A stretch of DNA of 64,000 bases from Pseudorhodoferax aquiterrae. Lineage in GTDB: Bacteria > Pseudomonadota > Gammaproteobacteria > Burkholderiales > Burkholderiaceae_C. The notes beneath the pieces were generated by a model that made no database searches, was not told the origin of the DNA, and saw nothing but the letters and a program-made list of their open reading frames with translations. Of the stretch, positions 17,803 to 28,039 are shown in pieces. The position numbers and the translations under genes were made by a program. Location: assembly GCF_014652235.1 (NCBI RefSeq), contig NZ_BMYK01000005.1, positions 272,917 through 336,916 of the forward strand. Direction: 5' to 3'. Position 1 is the first letter of the stretch; every line of letters begins with the position of its first letter.

Positions 17803-18565
17803 AGCCGCGCTGGACGTAGGCGCTCTGCGGGTAGTTGGTCTCCAGCACGCGACGGGCATCGTCGCGCAGCTGGGTCATGCCCAGGGCTTCGTAACTTTTG
17901 TAGATGATGTACAGCGCCTCTTCCAGGGCCGGCACTTCGCGGTAGTCGGCCAACGCGATCTGGGCGCGGTTGATCGCCGCCACGTAGGCGCCGCGGGTGT
18001 AGTAGTAACGCGCCACATGCACTTCGTACTGCGCCAGCGAATTGACGATGTAGTTCATGCGCTGGCGCGCATCGGGCGTGTAGCGCGAATCGGGGAAGCG
18101 CGTCACCAGTTCCTTGAAGGCCTCGAACGAATCCTTGGCGGCCTTCTGGTCGCGCTCGGACAGATCCTGCCGGCTGATGAACGCGAACATGCCCATGTTC
18201 TCGTTGAAGTTGACGATGCCCTTGAGGTACAGCGCGTAGTCCAGTGCCGGGCTGGCCGGGTGCAGCTTGATGAAGCGGTCCAGCGTGGCGATGGCCTGGG
18301 CCTGCTCGTTGGACTTGTGGTAGGCGTAGGCCTTCTCGAGCTGGGCCTGCTGGGCCAGCGGCGTGCCGGCGGCGCGGCCTTCGAGCTTTTCGAAAAGCGT
18401 GATCGCGCGCTCGTAACCGCCCGCGTTGAGCTCGTCCTTGGCCTCGCTGTAGATGCGGTTCGGGCTCCAGTTCGCGGTCTCGTCCACTGTCTTGGTTGCG
18501 CAACCCACCAAGGCCGCGGCCAGCAGCAGTGGCGCGAGCGCCGATAATTTGGAGCGATGGAACAC
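17765..18565 (-). CDS. bamD: Outer membrane assembly lipoprotein BamD
   Basis: 266-residue TPR lipoprotein of the beta-barrel assembly machine. The lipobox LVGC places the lipid-bearing Cys at residue 22. Five TPR-like repeats follow, with family signatures such as NRIYSEAKDELNAGGYERAI and RFPDSRYTPDARQRM. GTG 18565 is chosen because AAGGGA lies about seven bases upstream and because a TATAAT box at 18600-18595 rules out the longer TTG frame start. It converges on the helicase gene. Confidence 0.94.
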   Translation of the reverse strand: MFHRSKLSALAPLLLAAALVGCATKTVDETANWSPNRIYSEAKDELNAGGYERAITLFEKLEGRAAGTPLAQQAQLEKAYAYHKSNEQAQAIATLDRFIKLHPASPALDYALYLKGIVNFNENMGMFAFISRQDLSERDQKAAKDSFEAFKELVTRFPDSRYTPDARQRMNYIVNSLAQYEVHVARYYYTRGAYVAAINRAQIALADYREVPALEEALYIIYKSYEALGMTQLRDDARRVLETNYPQSAYVQRGFKPKDDPWWKVW

Positions 18566-18576
18566 GGGCAGATCCC

Positions 18577-19596
18577 TTGAAAGAAGCGGCGGCAATTATA
18601 TCGGCCGACCCCCATGGCGACCCCCTGGCCGAAGGCCCCGAGGACGAGCAGGGCTTGGCCGCCGAGGTCGAGCTGCGCCGGGTCGTGGTCGATGCCGGCC
18701 TCCATGGACAGCGGCTCGACCGGGCGCTGGCGGCGCTGGTGTCGGAGTTTTCGCGCAGCTACCTGCAGCAGCTGATCGAGGCCGATGCCGTGCAGCTGAA
18801 CGGCCGGCCGGCGCGCAAGAGTGCGGCGCGCGTGCACGTGGGCGACGCCCTGCAGGTGGAGCTGCGGCCCACGCAGCAGAGCCAGGCCTTCGTCGCCCAG
18901 CCCATGGTACTGGACACGGTCTACGAGGACGCGCACCTGCGCGTGATCGACAAGCCCGCGGGCCTGGTGGTGCATCCGGCGCCCGGCAACTGGAGCGGCA
19001 CCTTGCTCAACGGCCTGCTGGCGCTGGACCCGGCCGCGGCCACGCTGCCGCGCGCCGGCATCGTGCACCGGCTCGACAAGGACACCAGCGGCCTCATGGT
19101 CGTGGCACGCACGCGCGCCTGCATGGACGCGCTGGTCGCGCTGATCGCGCAGCGCGCCGTGAGCCGCCAGTACCTTGCCCTCGCGCACCGGCCCTGGAGC
19201 GGGCCGGCGCAGCGCACGGTGGACGCGCCGATCGGCCGCGACCCGCGGAACCGGCTGCGCATGGCGGTCGTGGACCTCGCACGCGAGCCGGGCAAGACCG
19301 CGCGCACGGATTTCGACTGCCTGGACCAGGTGGAGCAGGGCTGCTGGCTGCGTTGCACGCTGCACACGGGCCGCACGCACCAGATCCGCGTGCATGCGGC
19401 TTCGCTGGGCCATCCGCTGGTGGCCGACACCTTGTACGGTGGCGCGCCGGCCGCGGGCCTGGCGCGCCAGGCCTTGCACGCCTTCCGGCTCGCGTTCGTG
19501 CACCCGATGACAGGCCAGTCTCTCGCGCTGTCCGCGCCCCTGCCCGACGACATGCGCCAGGCGCTGCAGACCTGGGGCCTGCGCTACAATCCCTGA
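18577..19596 (+). CDS. rluD: 23S rRNA pseudouridine synthase RluD
   Basis: 339 residues from TTG 18577. The enzyme makes pseudouridines 1911, 1915 and 1917 in helix 69 of 23S rRNA. An S4 domain (GQRLDRALAALVSEFSRSYL) precedes the RluA-family catalytic domain, with catalytic Asp D167 in HRLDKDTSGLMVVART and the later GRTHQIRVHAASLGHPLVADTLYGG split by family-typical residues. No ATG is available near the family N-terminus; TTG 18655 would give a length closer to E. coli. It is divergent from bamD, as in many proteobacteria. Confidence 0.9.
   Translation: MKEAAAIISADPHGDPLAEGPEDEQGLAAEVELRRVVVDAGLHGQRLDRALAALVSEFSRSYLQQLIEADAVQLNGRPARKSAARVHVGDALQVELRPTQQSQAFVAQPMVLDTVYEDAHLRVIDKPAGLVVHPAPGNWSGTLLNGLLALDPAAATLPRAGIVHRLDKDTSGLMVVARTRACMDALVALIAQRAVSRQYLALAHRPWSGPAQRTVDAPIGRDPRNRLRMAVVDLAREPGKTARTDFDCLDQVEQGCWLRCTLHTGRTHQIRVHAASLGHPLVADTLYGGAPAAGLARQALHAFRLAFVHPMTGQSLALSAPLPDDMRQALQTWGLRYNP
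18595..18600 (-). promoter_or_regulatory. -10 box of bamD
   Basis: Read on the minus strand the sequence is a perfect TATAAT, about 30 bases upstream of the bamD GTG. No good -35 box lies 16-18 bases further upstream. The region is shared with the divergent rluD. Confidence 0.5.
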
Positions 19597-19633
19597 CCAG
19601 CGCGCTTGGTCTGACCCAAGGCCAGCAGCGCGA

Positions 19634-19729
19634 ATGCCAGATACGCCCGATGCGCTCGCCGAGGCGGCGACCCGTCCACCCAGACGCATCCGTGCCCGCA
19701 CCGCCCCGGTGCTTTTCCCGGAACCGTAG
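19634..19729 (+). CDS. Possible 31-codon leader peptide upstream of scpB
   Basis: ATG 19634 to TAG 19727-19729, ending five bases before the scpB ATG. It encodes a Pro/Arg/Ala-rich peptide beginning [18 protein letters not shown]. Third-position GC is about 70 %, lower than neighbouring genes, and it uses a rare AGA codon. No SD is evident. It may be a leader or chance. Confidence 0.2.
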   Translation: MPDTPDALAEAATRPPRRIRARTAPVLFPEP

Positions 19730-19734
19730 TAGCC

Positions 19735-20433
19735 ATGAATTCGGCAGAGGCCAAGCATGTCCTCGAGGCGGCCTTGATGTGTTCGCCGCAGCCCTTGCCT
19801 GTGCGCGAGCTGCGCGTGCTGTTCGACGACGTGCTCGGCGCCGACACCATCAAGACCCTGCTGGCCGAACTGCAGCTGGAGTGGGCGCAGCGCGGGCTGG
19901 AGCTGGTCAGCGTGTCCTCGGGCTGGCGTTTCCAGAGCCGGCCGGCGATGCGCGCCTACCTGGACCGGCTGCACCCCGAGAAGCCGCCGCGTTACACGCG
20001 CGCCGCCCTGGAGACCTTGGCCATCATCGCCTACCGCCAGCCCGCGACGCGCGGCGACATGGAGGACATCCGCGGCGTCAGCATCAATGCCCAGGTGCTC
20101 AAGCAGCTCGAAGACCGCGGCTGGATCGAGGTGATCGGCCACCGCGAGACCGTGGGCCGTCCGGCCCTGTTCGCGACCACGCGCCAGTTCCTGGACGACC
20201 TGGGGCTGGAGTCGCTGGACCAACTGCCCGTGGCCGACGATCCGGCCCAGCGCGCGCAGCTCATGGCGGCCTTGGCCGCGGCCGATCCGGCCCAGGTGGC
20301 CTTGCCCATCGACGAGGTGGAGCTGGCCGTGGACGCCGATGCGCCGCCCGCCCCCCCCGAACCTTCTCCCGAAACGAACCCCGACGACGGCGCATTCCGC
20401 GCAGCGTCCGAACCTGCGGATCCCAGCCCATGA
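19735..20433 (+). CDS. scpB: Chromosome segregation and condensation protein ScpB
   Basis: 232-residue kleisin-associated subunit of the SMC-ScpAB condensin. It consists of two winged-helix domains, with the conserved [25 protein letters not shown] in the second split by short variable residues, followed by a Pro/Glu-rich acidic tail. scpA is not in the window; the gene follows rluD after a 138-base gap. Its TGA overlaps the rluB ATG (ATGA), so scpB-rluB is a translationally coupled pair. Confidence 0.93.
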   Translation: MNSAEAKHVLEAALMCSPQPLPVRELRVLFDDVLGADTIKTLLAELQLEWAQRGLELVSVSSGWRFQSRPAMRAYLDRLHPEKPPRYTRAALETLAIIAYRQPATRGDMEDIRGVSINAQVLKQLEDRGWIEVIGHRETVGRPALFATTRQFLDDLGLESLDQLPVADDPAQRAQLMAALAAADPAQVALPIDEVELAVDADAPPAPPEPSPETNPDDGAFRAASEPADPSP

Positions 20434-21884
20434 ACGACATTCCCGGCACCGCGCCCGAAGACGAAGACAACGGCGCGCGCGCTGACGCGCCGCCGCCCGC
20501 CGAACAGGCCGAACAGCTTGAACCGGCTGCAGAGCAGGCCGGGTTGGCGTCCGGACCGGAAGCGCCCGACGCGACGGCCGGCCAGCCCGAGGCCGTGCCG
20601 GCCGAGAGCCGCTTCGACGACGTGGTGTCCGGCCGCTTCGACGCGGACGAGGAAGCCGCCGACCTGGCCCCGCCCAAGCGCGTGCTCGCGCCGCAGCCCG
20701 AGACGCCCAAGCTGCACAAGATCCTGGCCCAGGCCGGCCTCGGTTCGCGGCTGGAGATGGAGCAACTCATCACCGAAGGGCGCATCTCCGTCAACAACGA
20801 ACCCGCCCACATCGGCCAGCGCATCCAGTACGGTGACCAGATCAAGGTCAATGGCAAGCCCATCCGCGTGCGCATCGACGCGCCGCCACCGCGTGTGATC
20901 GCCTACCACAAGCCGACCGGCGAGGTCGTCACGCACGACGACCCGCAGAACCGGCCCACGGTGTTCCGCAAGCTGCCCAAGCTGTTCCAGGGCAAGTGGC
21001 AGTCGGTCGGCCGGCTGGACCTCAACACCGAGGGCCTGTTGCTGTTCACCAACTCGGGCGAACTGGCCAACAAGCTCATGCACCCGCGCTTCGGCCTGGA
21101 ACGCGAATATGCGGTGCGCGTGCTGGGTGCGCTCAGCAACGAGGAAAAGCAGCGCCTGCTCGACGGCGTGCAGCTGGACGACGGCCAGGCCCAGTTCGGC
21201 AGCATCGAGGACGGCGGTGGCGAAGGCTCGAACTGCTGGTACCGCGTGACGATCTCCGAAGGCCGCAACCGCGAGGTGCGGCGCATGTTCGAGGCCGTGG
21301 GCCATGCCGTGAGCCGGCTGATCCGCATCCGCTACGGCGCGATGCTGCTGCCGCGCGGCCTCAAGCGCGGCGCTTCGCTGGAACTGGACGCGCGCGACAT
21401 CCAGGCGCTGATGCGGGCCGCCGGCGCGCAGCCGCCCAAGCCGCAGCAGGCCCGTGCGGGTGGCCGCAACCAGGCGCCGGACCGCCGCGGCGGTGGCCGC
21501 CATGCGCGCGGCGGGCAAGGCCAGGGGCAGGGCGAGGGCGGTGCGCCCGCGCAGCCGCGTGGCAACAACGGCGGCGGCCGCAACAAGCGCGGCGGGCGCG
21601 GTGGTCCGAACCCCGGCGGTGGCAATCCGGGTGCGCGGCGCGAAGGCGGCAACCGCTCCGAGGAGGTCATTCCAAACCCGCTGACCGTGAGCACGCCGGG
21701 CGGCCAGCGCCGCAAGCCGCGCGATGGCGGCGGTGGCGGCGCCGGCGGACAGCCCGATCCGATGAAGACCTCGTTCGGCTACATCGGCGCCGACAGCTTC
21801 ACGCGCCAGCGCCAGGGCCAGCAGCGCCGGGGCGGTGGCGGTGGTGGCGGAGGACCCCAGCGCCGCGGCGGGCGCGGTCGCTGA
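20430..21884 (+). CDS. rluB: 23S rRNA pseudouridine synthase RluB with extended Gly/Arg-rich tail
   Basis: 484 residues, against 291 in E. coli. The first 85 or so residues are acidic and Ala/Glu-rich. The S4 domain ([20 protein letters not shown]) and the RsuA/RluB catalytic domain follow, with catalytic Asp in [19 protein letters not shown] and the downstream [16 protein letters not shown]. From about residue 350 the protein is a disordered Gly/Arg/Gln/Asn-rich tail with many RGG-like groups and a glycine run, ending GGRGR. The tail resembles RNA-binding RGG boxes. It modifies U2605 of 23S rRNA by family assignment. Confidence 0.93.
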   Translation: MNDIPGTAPEDEDNGARADAPPPAEQAEQLEPAAEQAGLASGPEAPDATAGQPEAVPAESRFDDVVSGRFDADEEAADLAPPKRVLAPQPETPKLHKILAQAGLGSRLEMEQLITEGRISVNNEPAHIGQRIQYGDQIKVNGKPIRVRIDAPPPRVIAYHKPTGEVVTHDDPQNRPTVFRKLPKLFQGKWQSVGRLDLNTEGLLLFTNSGELANKLMHPRFGLEREYAVRVLGALSNEEKQRLLDGVQLDDGQAQFGSIEDGGGEGSNCWYRVTISEGRNREVRRMFEAVGHAVSRLIRIRYGAMLLPRGLKRGASLELDARDIQALMRAAGAQPPKPQQARAGGRNQAPDRRGGGRHARGGQGQGQGEGGAPAQPRGNNGGGRNKRGGRGGPNPGGGNPGARREGGNRSEEVIPNPLTVSTPGGQRRKPRDGGGGGAGGQPDPMKTSFGYIGADSFTRQRQGQQRRGGGGGGGGPQRRGGRGR

Positions 21885-21914
21885 GGCCTGCATTTCCCTG
21901 GCACGTGCGCAGCT

Positions 21915-21945
21915 TTCGAATACAGAGGGCGGCACGGGCTAAAAT
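21915..21945 (+). promoter_or_regulatory. Possible ndk promoter
   Basis: TTCGAA at 21915-21920 and TAAAAT at 21940-21945 with a 19-base spacer. The spacer is long and the -35 is weak, but the -10 is good and lies about 80 bases before the ndk start. Confidence 0.4.
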
Positions 21946-22026
21946 CACGGGCTTTGCGCGCTCAGGCGCATCCCCTTTTTCTCCAACGATCCAAAGCCTC
22001 GCGGCTTCACCCAAGGAACTCCAAAA

Positions 22027-22452
22027 ATGGCCATCGAACGCACCCTTTCCATCATCAAGCCCGACGCCGTCGCCAAGAACGTCATCGGCCAGATCTACGC
22101 CCGCTTCGAAGCGGCCGGCCTGAAGATCGCCGCCGCCCGCCTGGTGCAGCTGTCGCGCGCCGAAGCCGAGCAGTTCTACGGCGTGCACAAGGAGCGCCCC
22201 TTCTTCAAGGACCTGGTCGAGTTCATGATCTCCGGCCCCGTCATGGTGCAGGTCCTGGAAGGCGAGAACGCCATCCTCAAGAACCGTGACCTGATGGGCG
22301 CCACGGACCCGAAGAAGGCCGCCCCCGGCACCATCCGCGCCGACTTCGCCGACAGCATCGACGCCAACGCCGTGCACGGCTCGGACGCCGCCGAAACCGC
22401 CCAGGTGGAAGTCGCCTTCTTCTTCCCGGGCCTCAACATCTACGCACGCTGA
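22027..22452 (+). CDS. ndk: Nucleoside diphosphate kinase
   Basis: 141-residue NDP kinase transferring the gamma-phosphate of ATP to NDPs through a phosphohistidine. H117 sits in [13 protein letters not shown] and the nucleotide-binding [11 protein letters not shown] is at 11-21. The length equals the family standard. AAGGA about ten bases upstream supports the start. It opens the conserved ndk-rlmN-pilW-rodZ-ispG-hisS-yfgM-bamB-der series. Confidence 0.98.
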   Translation: MAIERTLSIIKPDAVAKNVIGQIYARFEAAGLKIAAARLVQLSRAEAEQFYGVHKERPFFKDLVEFMISGPVMVQVLEGENAILKNRDLMGATDPKKAAPGTIRADFADSIDANAVHGSDAAETAQVEVAFFFPGLNIYAR

Positions 22453-22527
22453 GATGCTGCATCCCGCGCCTTGCCACCCCGCCCGGGGTCGTCGCCGGCG
22501 CGGGCTGAGCGCGGCGGGAGCTTGCCC

Positions 22528-23679
22528 ATGAGTGCAGCGCCTGCCGTCAACCTGCTGGAGTTCGACCTCGACGGCCTCGCGGCCTTCTGCGAGCGCCTGG
22601 GCGAAAAGCGCTTCCGCGCCACCCAGCTGTTCCGTTGGATCCACCAGCGCGGCGCCAGCGATTTCAGCCAGATGAGTGATCTGGCCAAATCGCTGCGCGG
22701 CAAGCTGGAGGGCGCCGCGCAGATCACGGCGCTGCCCGTCATCACCCAGAACATCTCGCAGGACGGCACCGTCAAGTGGCTGTTCGACGTGGGCGCGGGC
22801 GATGCGGTCGAGGCCGTGTTCATTCCGGAGGACGACCGCGGCACGCTGTGCGTCTCCTCGCAGGCCGGCTGCGCCGTCGGCTGCCGCTTCTGCTCCACCG
22901 GCCACCAGGGCTTTTCGCGCAACCTCACGACGGGCGAGATCCTCGCCCAACTCTGGTTCGCCGAGCATTTCCTGCGCAAGCACCTGGGCGTGGCCGAGCG
23001 CGTCATCTCCAACGTGGTGATGATGGGCATGGGCGAGCCGCTGCAGAACTACGCCGCCCTGGTACCAGCGCTGCGCGTGATGCTGGACGACCATGGCTAC
23101 GGCCTGTCGCGCCGGCGCGTGACGGTGTCGACCTCGGGCGTGGTGCCCATGATGGACCGGCTCGGCCAGGACTGCCCGGTGGCGCTGGCCGTGTCGCTGC
23201 ATGCACCCAACGATGCACTGCGCGACAAACTGGTGCCGCTGAACCGCAAGTACCCCTTGGCCGAGCTCATGGAGGCTTGCCAGCGTTACCTCGCCCATGC
23301 GCCGCGCGACTTCATCACCTTCGAATACTGCATGCTCGACGGCGTGAACGACCAGCCCGAGCATGCGCGCGAACTGATCGCGCTCGTCGAGCGCTACCGC
23401 ACCGACGGTGTCTGGTGCAAGCTCAACCTGATCCCGTTCAACCCGTTCCCGGCCTCGGGCCTCAAGCGTTCGCCGGCGCCGCAGGTCAGCGCCTTCGCCA
23501 AGCTGCTGCTCGATGCCGGCCTGGTCACCACGGTGCGCAAGACGCGCGGCGACGACATCGACGCTGCCTGCGGCCAGCTGGCCGGCGACGTGAAGGACCG
23601 CACGCGGGTGGGCCAGCGCATCGCGCTGCAACGCCAGGTGCCGCTGCAGGTGGTCGCGGCACCGCCCGAGGGAAACTGA
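22528..23679 (+). CDS. rlmN: Dual-specificity RNA methyltransferase RlmN
   Basis: 383-residue radical SAM enzyme that methylates C2 of A2503 in 23S rRNA and A37 of some tRNAs. The [4Fe-4S] cysteines are C115, C119 and C122 (GCAVGCRFC). The methyl-carrying Cys lies near the C-terminus in [14 protein letters not shown] 22528 with GGGAG upstream matches the family; the frame is open 19 codons further but without similarity. Confidence 0.96.
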   Translation: MSAAPAVNLLEFDLDGLAAFCERLGEKRFRATQLFRWIHQRGASDFSQMSDLAKSLRGKLEGAAQITALPVITQNISQDGTVKWLFDVGAGDAVEAVFIPEDDRGTLCVSSQAGCAVGCRFCSTGHQGFSRNLTTGEILAQLWFAEHFLRKHLGVAERVISNVVMMGMGEPLQNYAALVPALRVMLDDHGYGLSRRRVTVSTSGVVPMMDRLGQDCPVALAVSLHAPNDALRDKLVPLNRKYPLAELMEACQRYLAHAPRDFITFEYCMLDGVNDQPEHARELIALVERYRTDGVWCKLNLIPFNPFPASGLKRSPAPQVSAFAKLLLDAGLVTTVRKTRGDDIDAACGQLAGDVKDRTRVGQRIALQRQVPLQVVAAPPEGN

Positions 23680-23683
23680 GCAG

Positions 23684-24514
23684 ATGCGGACGACGACGCG
23701 CCTGTCCGGCCCCACCCTGGCCATCGCGCTGGCCGGCCTGGCCTTGTCCGGCGCGGCGCTGCTGTCCGGCTGCGCCGCGCCGGGTGGCGGCGCGCGCGGC
23801 ACCGATCCCTCGGGCGTCGTGATCCCGTCGGAGGAAACCGAGGCACGCAAGCGGGCCCGCGTGCGGCTGGAACTGGCCTCGCGCTACTTCGACCAAGGGC
23901 AGACCAATGTGGCGCTGGAGGAGGTCAAGCTCGCGCTGGCGACCGATCCCGGCTTCGCCGAGGCCTTCAACCTGCGGGCGCTGGTCTACATGCGGTTGAA
24001 CGATCTGGCGCTGGCCGAGGACAGCTTTCGCCAGGCCCAGCGGCTGAGCCCGCGCGACCCCGGCACGGCCCACAACTACGGCTGGTTCCTGTGCCAGCAG
24101 CGCCGCTACGACCAGGCCGCCGTCCAGTTCGCCGTGGCGCTGGAGAGCCTGACCTACACCGACAAGGCCAAGACCTGGCTGGCGCAAGGCATGTGCCAGC
24201 AGCAGGCCGGCCAGGTGGCCGAGGCCGAGCGCAGCCTCATGCACTCGTACGAGCTCGATCCGGCCAACCCGATCACCGGCTACAACCTGACCCAGTCGCT
24301 TTTCAAGCGCGGCGACCTGCAGCGCGCGCAGTTCTACATCCGCCGCATCAACAACAGCGAATACGCCAATGCCGAGTCGCTGTGGCTGGGCATCAAGGTC
24401 GAGCGCAGCCTGGGCAACCGCCAGGCTGCCGAACAACTGGCCACGCAATTGCGCAACCGCTTCGCGCAGTCCCGCGAGTACATGGCGCTCGAGCGCCAAG
24501 CTTTCGATGAGTGA
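23684..24514 (+). CDS. pilW: Type IV pilus biogenesis TPR lipoprotein PilW/PilF
   Basis: 276 residues. The lipobox LLSGC puts the acylated Cys at 30. About six TPR repeats follow (for example ASRYFDQGQTNVALEEVKLA, AHNYGWFLCQQRRYDQAAVQ). This is the outer-membrane pilotin that helps PilQ secretin assembly. It lies between rlmN and rodZ as in other beta- and gammaproteobacteria and overlaps rodZ by eight bases. The symbol is pilW in Neisseria and pilF in Pseudomonas. Confidence 0.92.
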   Translation: MRTTTRLSGPTLAIALAGLALSGAALLSGCAAPGGGARGTDPSGVVIPSEETEARKRARVRLELASRYFDQGQTNVALEEVKLALATDPGFAEAFNLRALVYMRLNDLALAEDSFRQAQRLSPRDPGTAHNYGWFLCQQRRYDQAAVQFAVALESLTYTDKAKTWLAQGMCQQQAGQVAEAERSLMHSYELDPANPITGYNLTQSLFKRGDLQRAQFYIRRINNSEYANAESLWLGIKVERSLGNRQAAEQLATQLRNRFAQSREYMALERQAFDE

Positions 24515-25385
24515 CAAGAATTTTTCTCCTGACCTGGCGCCCCCGCCGTCCGACCAAGCCGCCAGCGGTGCGCAGCGCGCTGGCGCCATGCTGCGCCAGG
24601 CACGCGAGGACGCGGGCCTGCATGTGGAGGCCCTGGCCGTCGCGCTGAAGGTGACGGCCAAGAAGCTGGAGGCCCTGGAGGCCGGCCGCATCGACCTGCT
24701 GCCCGACCCGACCTTCGCACGTGGCCTCGCGGCCAGCATCTGCCGCGGCCTCAAGCTCGATCCCAAACCGGTGCTCGATCTGATGCCCGGCATCGCTGGT
24801 GAGCGCAGGGAGGTCGCGCCGCCGGCCATCAACGCACGCTTCGAACCGGGCGCTCCCGCCTCGGGCAGTTCGGCGCTGCGCAGCAGCCCGAGCCCGGCGA
24901 TGTGGATCGTGGCCCTGCTGCTGCTGGGCGCGCTGGCCATCTACTTGTGGCCTGGCCTGGGCGGCCGTTCCTCCGAGGCCGACAACGGCTCCGCCGCCAC
25001 GCCCATGGGTGCGCCGAGCGCGGTGACCGAGAGTGTGACGCCGGCCGAGCCGGCTCCTGTCGCAGCCACCACCGTGACCGAGCCAGCGCCAGCCGTCAGC
25101 GCCCCCGCTGCGCCGGCTTCGGCCGTGGTGGCGGCTCCGGCTGCCCCGGCCGCATTGCTGCAATTCGTCGCCAAGGCCGAGACCTGGGTGCAGGTCACCG
25201 ATGCCACCGGCGCCACGCCGCTGCGCCGCAGCCTGGTGGCCGGTGAGACCGTGACCGCCACGGGCACGCCGCCCTTGAACGTGGTGGTCGGCCGCATCGA
25301 CGCCGTCGACGTGCAGGTGCGCGGCGAGCCGCGCGACCTGCGCGCCATCGCCAAGAACAACGTCGCACGCTTCGAGGTGAAGTGA
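24507..25385 (+). CDS. rodZ: RodZ-like cytoskeletal membrane protein
   Basis: 292 residues. A cytoplasmic helix-turn-helix domain (about 25-90, [20 protein letters not shown]), a single membrane helix at about 132-149 ([19 protein letters not shown]), a Pro/Ala/Val-rich periplasmic linker, and a C-terminal beta domain from about 215 ([12 protein letters not shown]). This is the RodZ layout, linking MreB to the cell-wall elongation machinery. It overlaps pilW by eight bases and ispG follows immediately. Confidence 0.9.
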   Translation: MSDKNFSPDLAPPPSDQAASGAQRAGAMLRQAREDAGLHVEALAVALKVTAKKLEALEAGRIDLLPDPTFARGLAASICRGLKLDPKPVLDLMPGIAGERREVAPPAINARFEPGAPASGSSALRSSPSPAMWIVALLLLGALAIYLWPGLGGRSSEADNGSAATPMGAPSAVTESVTPAEPAPVAATTVTEPAPAVSAPAAPASAVVAAPAAPAALLQFVAKAETWVQVTDATGATPLRRSLVAGETVTATGTPPLNVVVGRIDAVDVQVRGEPRDLRAIAKNNVARFEVK

Positions 25386-25387
25386 CC

Positions 25388-26677
25388 ATGCCGGACACCG
25401 TCGACCCCACGCCCCCTTGCGCCATCACGCCGGCGGCCCCGGCCGCGCGCCGCAGCCTGCAGGCACAGGTGCGTTGGAAGGACCACCTGCTGACCCTGGG
25501 CGGCAACGCACCCGTGCGCGTGCAGTCCATGACCAACACCGACACGGCCGATGCCATCGGCACCGCGATCCAGGTCAAGGAACTGGCGCTGGCCGGCTCG
25601 GAGATGGTGCGCATCACCGTCAACACGCCCGAGGCGGCCGAGGCCGTGCCGCACATCCGCGAGCAGCTGGACCGCATGGGCATCCACGTGCCGCTGATCG
25701 GCGACTTCCACTACAACGGCCACCGGCTGCTGACCGATTTCCCGGCCTGCGCCGAGGCGCTGTCCAAGTACCGCATCAACCCCGGCAACGTGGGCAAGGG
25801 CGACAAGCACGACAAGCAGTTCGGCCAGATGATCGAGGCGGCCATGCGCTGGAGCAAGCCCGTGCGCATCGGCGTGAACTGGGGCAGCCTGGACCAGGAG
25901 CTGCTGGCCAGCCTCATGGACGAGAACAATGCGCGTGCCCAGCCCTGGGACGCGAAGCAGGTCATGTACGAGGCGCTGATCACCTCGGCCATCTCCTCGG
26001 CCCAACTGGCCGAGCGCATGGGCATGCCGGCACACCAGATCATCCTGTCGTGCAAGGTCAGCGGCGTGCAGGACCTCATTACGGTCTACGGCGAGCTTGC
26101 GCGCCGCTGCCGCTACCCCTTGCACCTGGGCCTGACGGAGGCCGGCATGGGCACCAAGGGCACGGTGGCCTCCACGGCCGCGCTGGCGGTGCTGCTGCAG
26201 CAGGGCATCGGCGACACCATCCGCGTCTCGCTGACGCCGCAGCCCGGCGAGGCGCGTGCGCAGGAGGTGGTGGTGGCGTCCGAGATCCTGCAGGCCCTGG
26301 GCATGCGCAGCTTCGTGCCCAGCGTGACGGCCTGCCCGGGCTGTGGCCGCACCACCAGCACCACCTTCCAGGAACTGACCAAGCAGATCGACGACTTCCT
26401 GCGCCTGCAGATGCCGGTCTGGCGCCACCGCTACCCGGGCGTGGAGAAGCTCAAGGTCGCCGTGATGGGCTGCATCGTCAACGGCCCCGGCGAGAGCAAG
26501 CACGCCGACATCGGCATCAGCCTGCCCGGCACCGGCGAGGCCCCGGCCGCGCCCGTCTTCATCGACGGCGAGAAGGCCATGACGCTGCGCGGCGAAGGCA
26601 TTGCGCAGGAGTTCCAGCAGGTCGTCGAAAACTACATCGAAAAGCGCTTCGGCCAAGGCTCCACGGCCGCCGCCTGA
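25388..26677 (+). CDS. ispG: 4-hydroxy-3-methylbut-2-en-1-yl diphosphate synthase IspG
   Basis: 429-residue [4Fe-4S] enzyme of the MEP isoprenoid pathway, converting MEcPP to HMBPP. The cluster ligands are in ACPGCGRT and GCIVNGPGE (two Cys, one Cys and the Glu). It is longer than E. coli IspG (372) because of an insert before the ACPGCGRT motif, as in other betaproteobacteria. ATG 25388 has GAGGTGA seven bases upstream; GTG 25382 would overlap the rodZ stop (GTGA) but has no spacing to an SD. Confidence 0.95.
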   Translation: MPDTVDPTPPCAITPAAPAARRSLQAQVRWKDHLLTLGGNAPVRVQSMTNTDTADAIGTAIQVKELALAGSEMVRITVNTPEAAEAVPHIREQLDRMGIHVPLIGDFHYNGHRLLTDFPACAEALSKYRINPGNVGKGDKHDKQFGQMIEAAMRWSKPVRIGVNWGSLDQELLASLMDENNARAQPWDAKQVMYEALITSAISSAQLAERMGMPAHQIILSCKVSGVQDLITVYGELARRCRYPLHLGLTEAGMGTKGTVASTAALAVLLQQGIGDTIRVSLTPQPGEARAQEVVVASEILQALGMRSFVPSVTACPGCGRTTSTTFQELTKQIDDFLRLQMPVWRHRYPGVEKLKVAVMGCIVNGPGESKHADIGISLPGTGEAPAAPVFIDGEKAMTLRGEGIAQEFQQVVENYIEKRFGQGSTAAA

Positions 26678-26691
26678 ACAACCGGATTCCC

Positions 26692-28005
26692 ATGGCTGAC
26701 AAGATCAATGCCGTCAAAGGCATGAACGACATATTGCCGGCGAGCGTGCCGCGCACCGACAAGCTGCCCGACTCGGCGCTGTGGCACTGGTTCGAGAACA
26801 CCGTGCGCGAGGTGCTGGCCCGCTATGGCTACCAGTACATCGTGACGCCCGTGGTCGAGCCCACCGCGCTGTTCGTGCGCGGCCTGGGCGAGGTGACCGA
26901 CATCGTCGAGAAGGAGATGTACTCCTTCACCGATTCCATGAACGGCGACAGGCTCACGCTGCGGCCCGAGGCCACGGCCGGCATCGTGCGCGCCATGGTC
27001 GAGCACAACGCGCTGTACAACGGCCCGCTGCGGCTGTGGACGCTGGGCCCGATGTTCCGGCACGAGCGCCCGCAGAAAGGCCGCTACCGCCAGTTCCATC
27101 AGCTCGACGTCGAGGCCCTGGGCTTCGCCGGCCCGGACGTGGACGCCGAGCTCATCCTCCTGGTGCGTGCGCTGTGGAAGCAGCTGGGCCTGATCGAAGG
27201 CCAGCACGTGCGGCTGGAGCTCAACAGCCTGGGCCAGCCGGCCGAGCGCCAGGCCCACCGCGATGCGCTGGTGCGCCACTTCGAGGCCCATGCCGATGTG
27301 CTGGACGAGGACGCCAAGCGCCGCCTGCACAGCAACCCGTTGCGCATCCTGGACACCAAGAACCCGGCGATGCAGGCCATGGTCGAGGCCGCGCCGCGGC
27401 TCATGGATTTCCTGGGCGAGGCGTCGCGCGCCCACTTCGATGCCGTGCGTGCCGTGCTCGACGCGGCCGGCCTCGCGTACCGCGTGAATCCGCGCCTGGT
27501 GCGCGGCATGGACTACTACAACCTCACGGTGTTCGAGTGGGTGACCGACCAGCTGGGCTCGCAGGGCACGGTCTGCGGTGGCGGGCGCTACGACGGGCTG
27601 ATCGCGCAGATGGGCGGCAAGAGCGCGCCAGCCGTGGGCTTCGGCCTGGGCATCGAGCGCCTGCTGCTGCTGATCCAGGGCCTGGGCCTGGCCGTGCCCG
27701 ATGCGGCACCCGCGGCCTACGCCATCGTCGCCGCGCCCGAATTGCTGCCGCGCGCCATGGTCGTGCTCGAGCAGCTGCGCGAGGCCGGCCTCAAGGTCGT
27801 GCTGCACGCCGGCGGTGGCAGCATGAAGTCGCAGTTCAAGAAGGCCGACGCGAGCGGCGCGCAGTACGCGCTGGTCTTCGGCGCCGACGAGGCGGCCACT
27901 GGCGAGCTGACCGTCAAGGCGCTGCGCGACGGGCAGGGTGCCCAGCAGCGCCGCCCGCTCTCCGACGTGGCCGCGTGGGCCGCATCCCTACAATCGCGCG
28001 CTTGA
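26692..28005 (+). CDS. hisS: Histidyl-tRNA synthetase
   Basis: 437-residue class II aminoacyl-tRNA synthetase. Motif 2 is [18 protein letters not shown], the histidine motifs are [13 protein letters not shown] and GGGRYDGLI, and motif 3 is [12 protein letters not shown]. The C-terminal anticodon-binding domain begins near [11 protein letters not shown]. It is 14 bases after ispG. The paralogue hisZ at 35452 lacks the anticodon domain. Confidence 0.97.
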   Translation: MADKINAVKGMNDILPASVPRTDKLPDSALWHWFENTVREVLARYGYQYIVTPVVEPTALFVRGLGEVTDIVEKEMYSFTDSMNGDRLTLRPEATAGIVRAMVEHNALYNGPLRLWTLGPMFRHERPQKGRYRQFHQLDVEALGFAGPDVDAELILLVRALWKQLGLIEGQHVRLELNSLGQPAERQAHRDALVRHFEAHADVLDEDAKRRLHSNPLRILDTKNPAMQAMVEAAPRLMDFLGEASRAHFDAVRAVLDAAGLAYRVNPRLVRGMDYYNLTVFEWVTDQLGSQGTVCGGGRYDGLIAQMGGKSAPAVGFGLGIERLLLLIQGLGLAVPDAAPAAYAIVAAPELLPRAMVVLEQLREAGLKVVLHAGGGSMKSQFKKADASGAQYALVFGADEAATGELTVKALRDGQGAQQRRPLSDVAAWAASLQSRA

Positions 28006-28039
28006 TTTCGTGCGCTGACCGCGCCTTTCGCTCTTCCTC

